Source: Candidatus Omnitrophota bacterium
GTDB lineage: Bacteria; Omnitrophota; Gorgyraeia; B26-G9
Length of the DNA stretch: 7,149 nt
NCBI GenBank assembly: GCA_018399295.1
Contig: JAGYOO010000069.1
Location: 1 to 7,149 of the forward strand
Reading direction: 5' to 3'
The notes beneath the pieces were generated by a model. That model saw only the letters and a list, made by a program, of their open reading frames with translations, did not search any database and was not told the DNA's origin. Below are positions 6,579 through 7,149 of the stretch, one piece after another (the stretch's first letter is position 1; the number at the start of each line of letters is the position of its first letter). Position numbers and translations under genes: made by a program.

Positions 6579-7115
6579 ATGGCAATGGATCCGATCCGCT
6601 TGTACCTGCGGGACATAAAAAACATCCCGTTGCTGACCGCGCAAGATGAACTGAAGGTAGCGCGCAAGGCGAAACGGGGGGATTCCTCCGCTCGTAGGTT
6701 GATGATCCGCTCCAATCTTCGGCTGGTCGTCAATATCGCCAAAAAGTACAGCTTTTTGGGGGTGCCGATGACCGATCTTATCGAGGAGGGAAACTTGGGG
6801 TTGATGCGGGCGGTGCAGAAGTTTGATCCGGCCAAGGGGTATAGATTCAGTACCTATGCCGCCTGGTGGATCAGACAGTACATCACCCGGGCGATTGCCA
6901 ATCAGAGTAAAACGATCCGGGTCCCGGTCTATCTTACCGAGACAATTACTAAGTGGAAAAAGGTTACTGAGCGGCTGACGCAGAAGCTGGGGCGAACTCC
7001 CAGCATGAAGGAGATCTCCAGTAAAATGAAGATTCCTCTCCGGAAGGCCGAGAGACTCAGTGAGATTGTGACCAGAACCACTTCTCTGCACCAGCCGATC
7101 GGACCGTTGCCATGA
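6579..7115 (+). CDS. Sigma-70 family RNA polymerase sigma factor (RpoD/RpoS-like), frame ends after region 3.0
   Basis: The 178 residues match the first half of a group 1 or group 2 sigma factor. Region 1.2 is DPIRLYLRDIKNIPLLTAQDE (4-24). Regions 2.1-2.2 run about 36-83 (MIRSNLRLVVNIAKKY, DLIEEGNLGLMRAVQKFDP). Regions 2.3-2.4 run about 87-116, with melting residues Tyr93, Trp96 and Trp97, and with Gln100 and Thr103 at the positions of E. coli Gln437/Thr440 that read the -10 box. Region 3.0/3.1 covers about 117-174, ending TTSLHQPIG. The frame then reads PLP and stops at TGA 7113-7115, so region 3.2 and the -35-binding region 4 are missing. No other frame over the last 48 nt resembles the expected continuation. 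There is no region 1.1. It is therefore either truncated, broken by a sequence or assembly fault near the edge, or a short variant. It starts 1 nt after the ppdK stop, with no Shine-Dalgarno sequence; a second ATG at 6585 is also possible. Confidence 0.88.
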   Translation: MAMDPIRLYLRDIKNIPLLTAQDELKVARKAKRGDSSARRLMIRSNLRLVVNIAKKYSFLGVPMTDLIEEGNLGLMRAVQKFDPAKGYRFSTYAAWWIRQYITRAIANQSKTIRVPVYLTETITKWKKVTERLTQKLGRTPSMKEISSKMKIPLRKAERLSEIVTRTTSLHQPIGPLP

Positions 7116-7149
7116 CAAGTGGTGTTGGGATCGCAATAAGTATCGCATA
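7116..7149. other. 34-nt tail after the sigma stop, nothing recognised
   Basis: The tail holds no hairpin with a T-run, no ribosome site and no recognisable coding continuation. The two alternative + frames stay open to the edge but do not resemble sigma region 3.2. If the window ends at a contig edge, this may be poor or chimeric sequence. Confidence 0.4.

Noticed and set aside
7077..7123. Inverted repeat ACCACTT / AAGTGGT around the sigma stop
   Set aside because: There are only 7 paired bases with a 33-nt loop and no T-run, so it is too weak for a terminator and is likely chance.
7130..7147. ATCGCA direct repeat, 12-nt period, at the right edge
   Set aside because: Two copies of six bases are expected by chance and no third copy is present.
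6194..7148. Two long minus-strand open frames (6194-6835 and 6534-7148) opposite ppdK and the sigma gene
   Set aside because: Both mirror conserved + strand genes and have no family resemblance or ribosome site, so they are treated as shadows.
7101..7149. A simple frameshift in the sigma gene
   Set aside because: Both alternative + frames were translated by eye to the edge and neither resembles sigma region 3.2, so a one-base slip alone is not supported.
1..7149. A defence island, mobile element, CRISPR array or secondary-metabolite system
   Set aside because: All genes belong to housekeeping families. No repeats, transposase, integrase, toxin-antitoxin pair or tRNA boundary was seen.

Overview
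The window is a compact stretch of bacterial chromosome with all seven genes on the + strand: six genes complete at both ends or nearly so, plus the 3' end of a seventh at the left edge. Almost every base is coding. The only gaps inside the cluster are 29 nt before ppdK and 1 nt before the sigma-factor gene. No stretch of 300 bases lacks a gene. I see no tRNA, rRNA, CRISPR array, insertion sequence or attachment site.

Layout, left to right: 3' end of a membrane HD-domain phosphohydrolase (PgpH/YqfF family); ybeY (rRNA-processing endoribonuclease, overlapping the previous gene by about 80 nt); a fusion of a DgkA-type lipid kinase and a PAP2 lipid phosphatase; recO (recombination mediator); glyQS (single-chain alpha2-type glycyl-tRNA synthetase); ppdK (pyruvate, phosphate dikinase); and a sigma-70 family factor whose reading frame ends early, at the region 3 boundary, 34 nt from the window edge. 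The first five genes are joined by stop/start overlaps of 80, 8, 1 and 8 nt, so they are very probably one translationally coupled operon. ppdK has its own strong Shine-Dalgarno sequence and a plausible promoter laid over the glyQS stop codon. The sigma gene starts 1 nt after ppdK.

The order pgpH-ybeY-dgkA-recO-glyRS-ppdK resembles the Firmicutes-type pgpH-ybeY-dgkA-cdd-era-recO-gly cluster, with cdd and era missing. A kinase/phosphatase fusion, an alpha2 GlyRS, a Bacteroidetes-like YbeY variant and a sigma factor lacking region 1.1 argue against an ordinary Bacillus or Clostridium. By eye G+C is near one half. My best guess is an uncultured lineage such as Candidatus Omnitrophota or a neighbour (Elusimicrobiota/PVC side). 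This is an impression from remembered protein style, not a computed placement.

Functionally the cluster is core housekeeping: nucleotide second-messenger turnover (inferred), 16S rRNA maturation, lipid-carrier phosphate metabolism, DNA repair, glycine charging, PEP/pyruvate interconversion and transcription initiation. I found no convincing new defence or mobile system. The most unusual items are the kinase-PAP2 fusion with non-standard phosphatase motifs, the variant YbeY active site, the long pgpH/ybeY overlap and the abruptly ending sigma factor.
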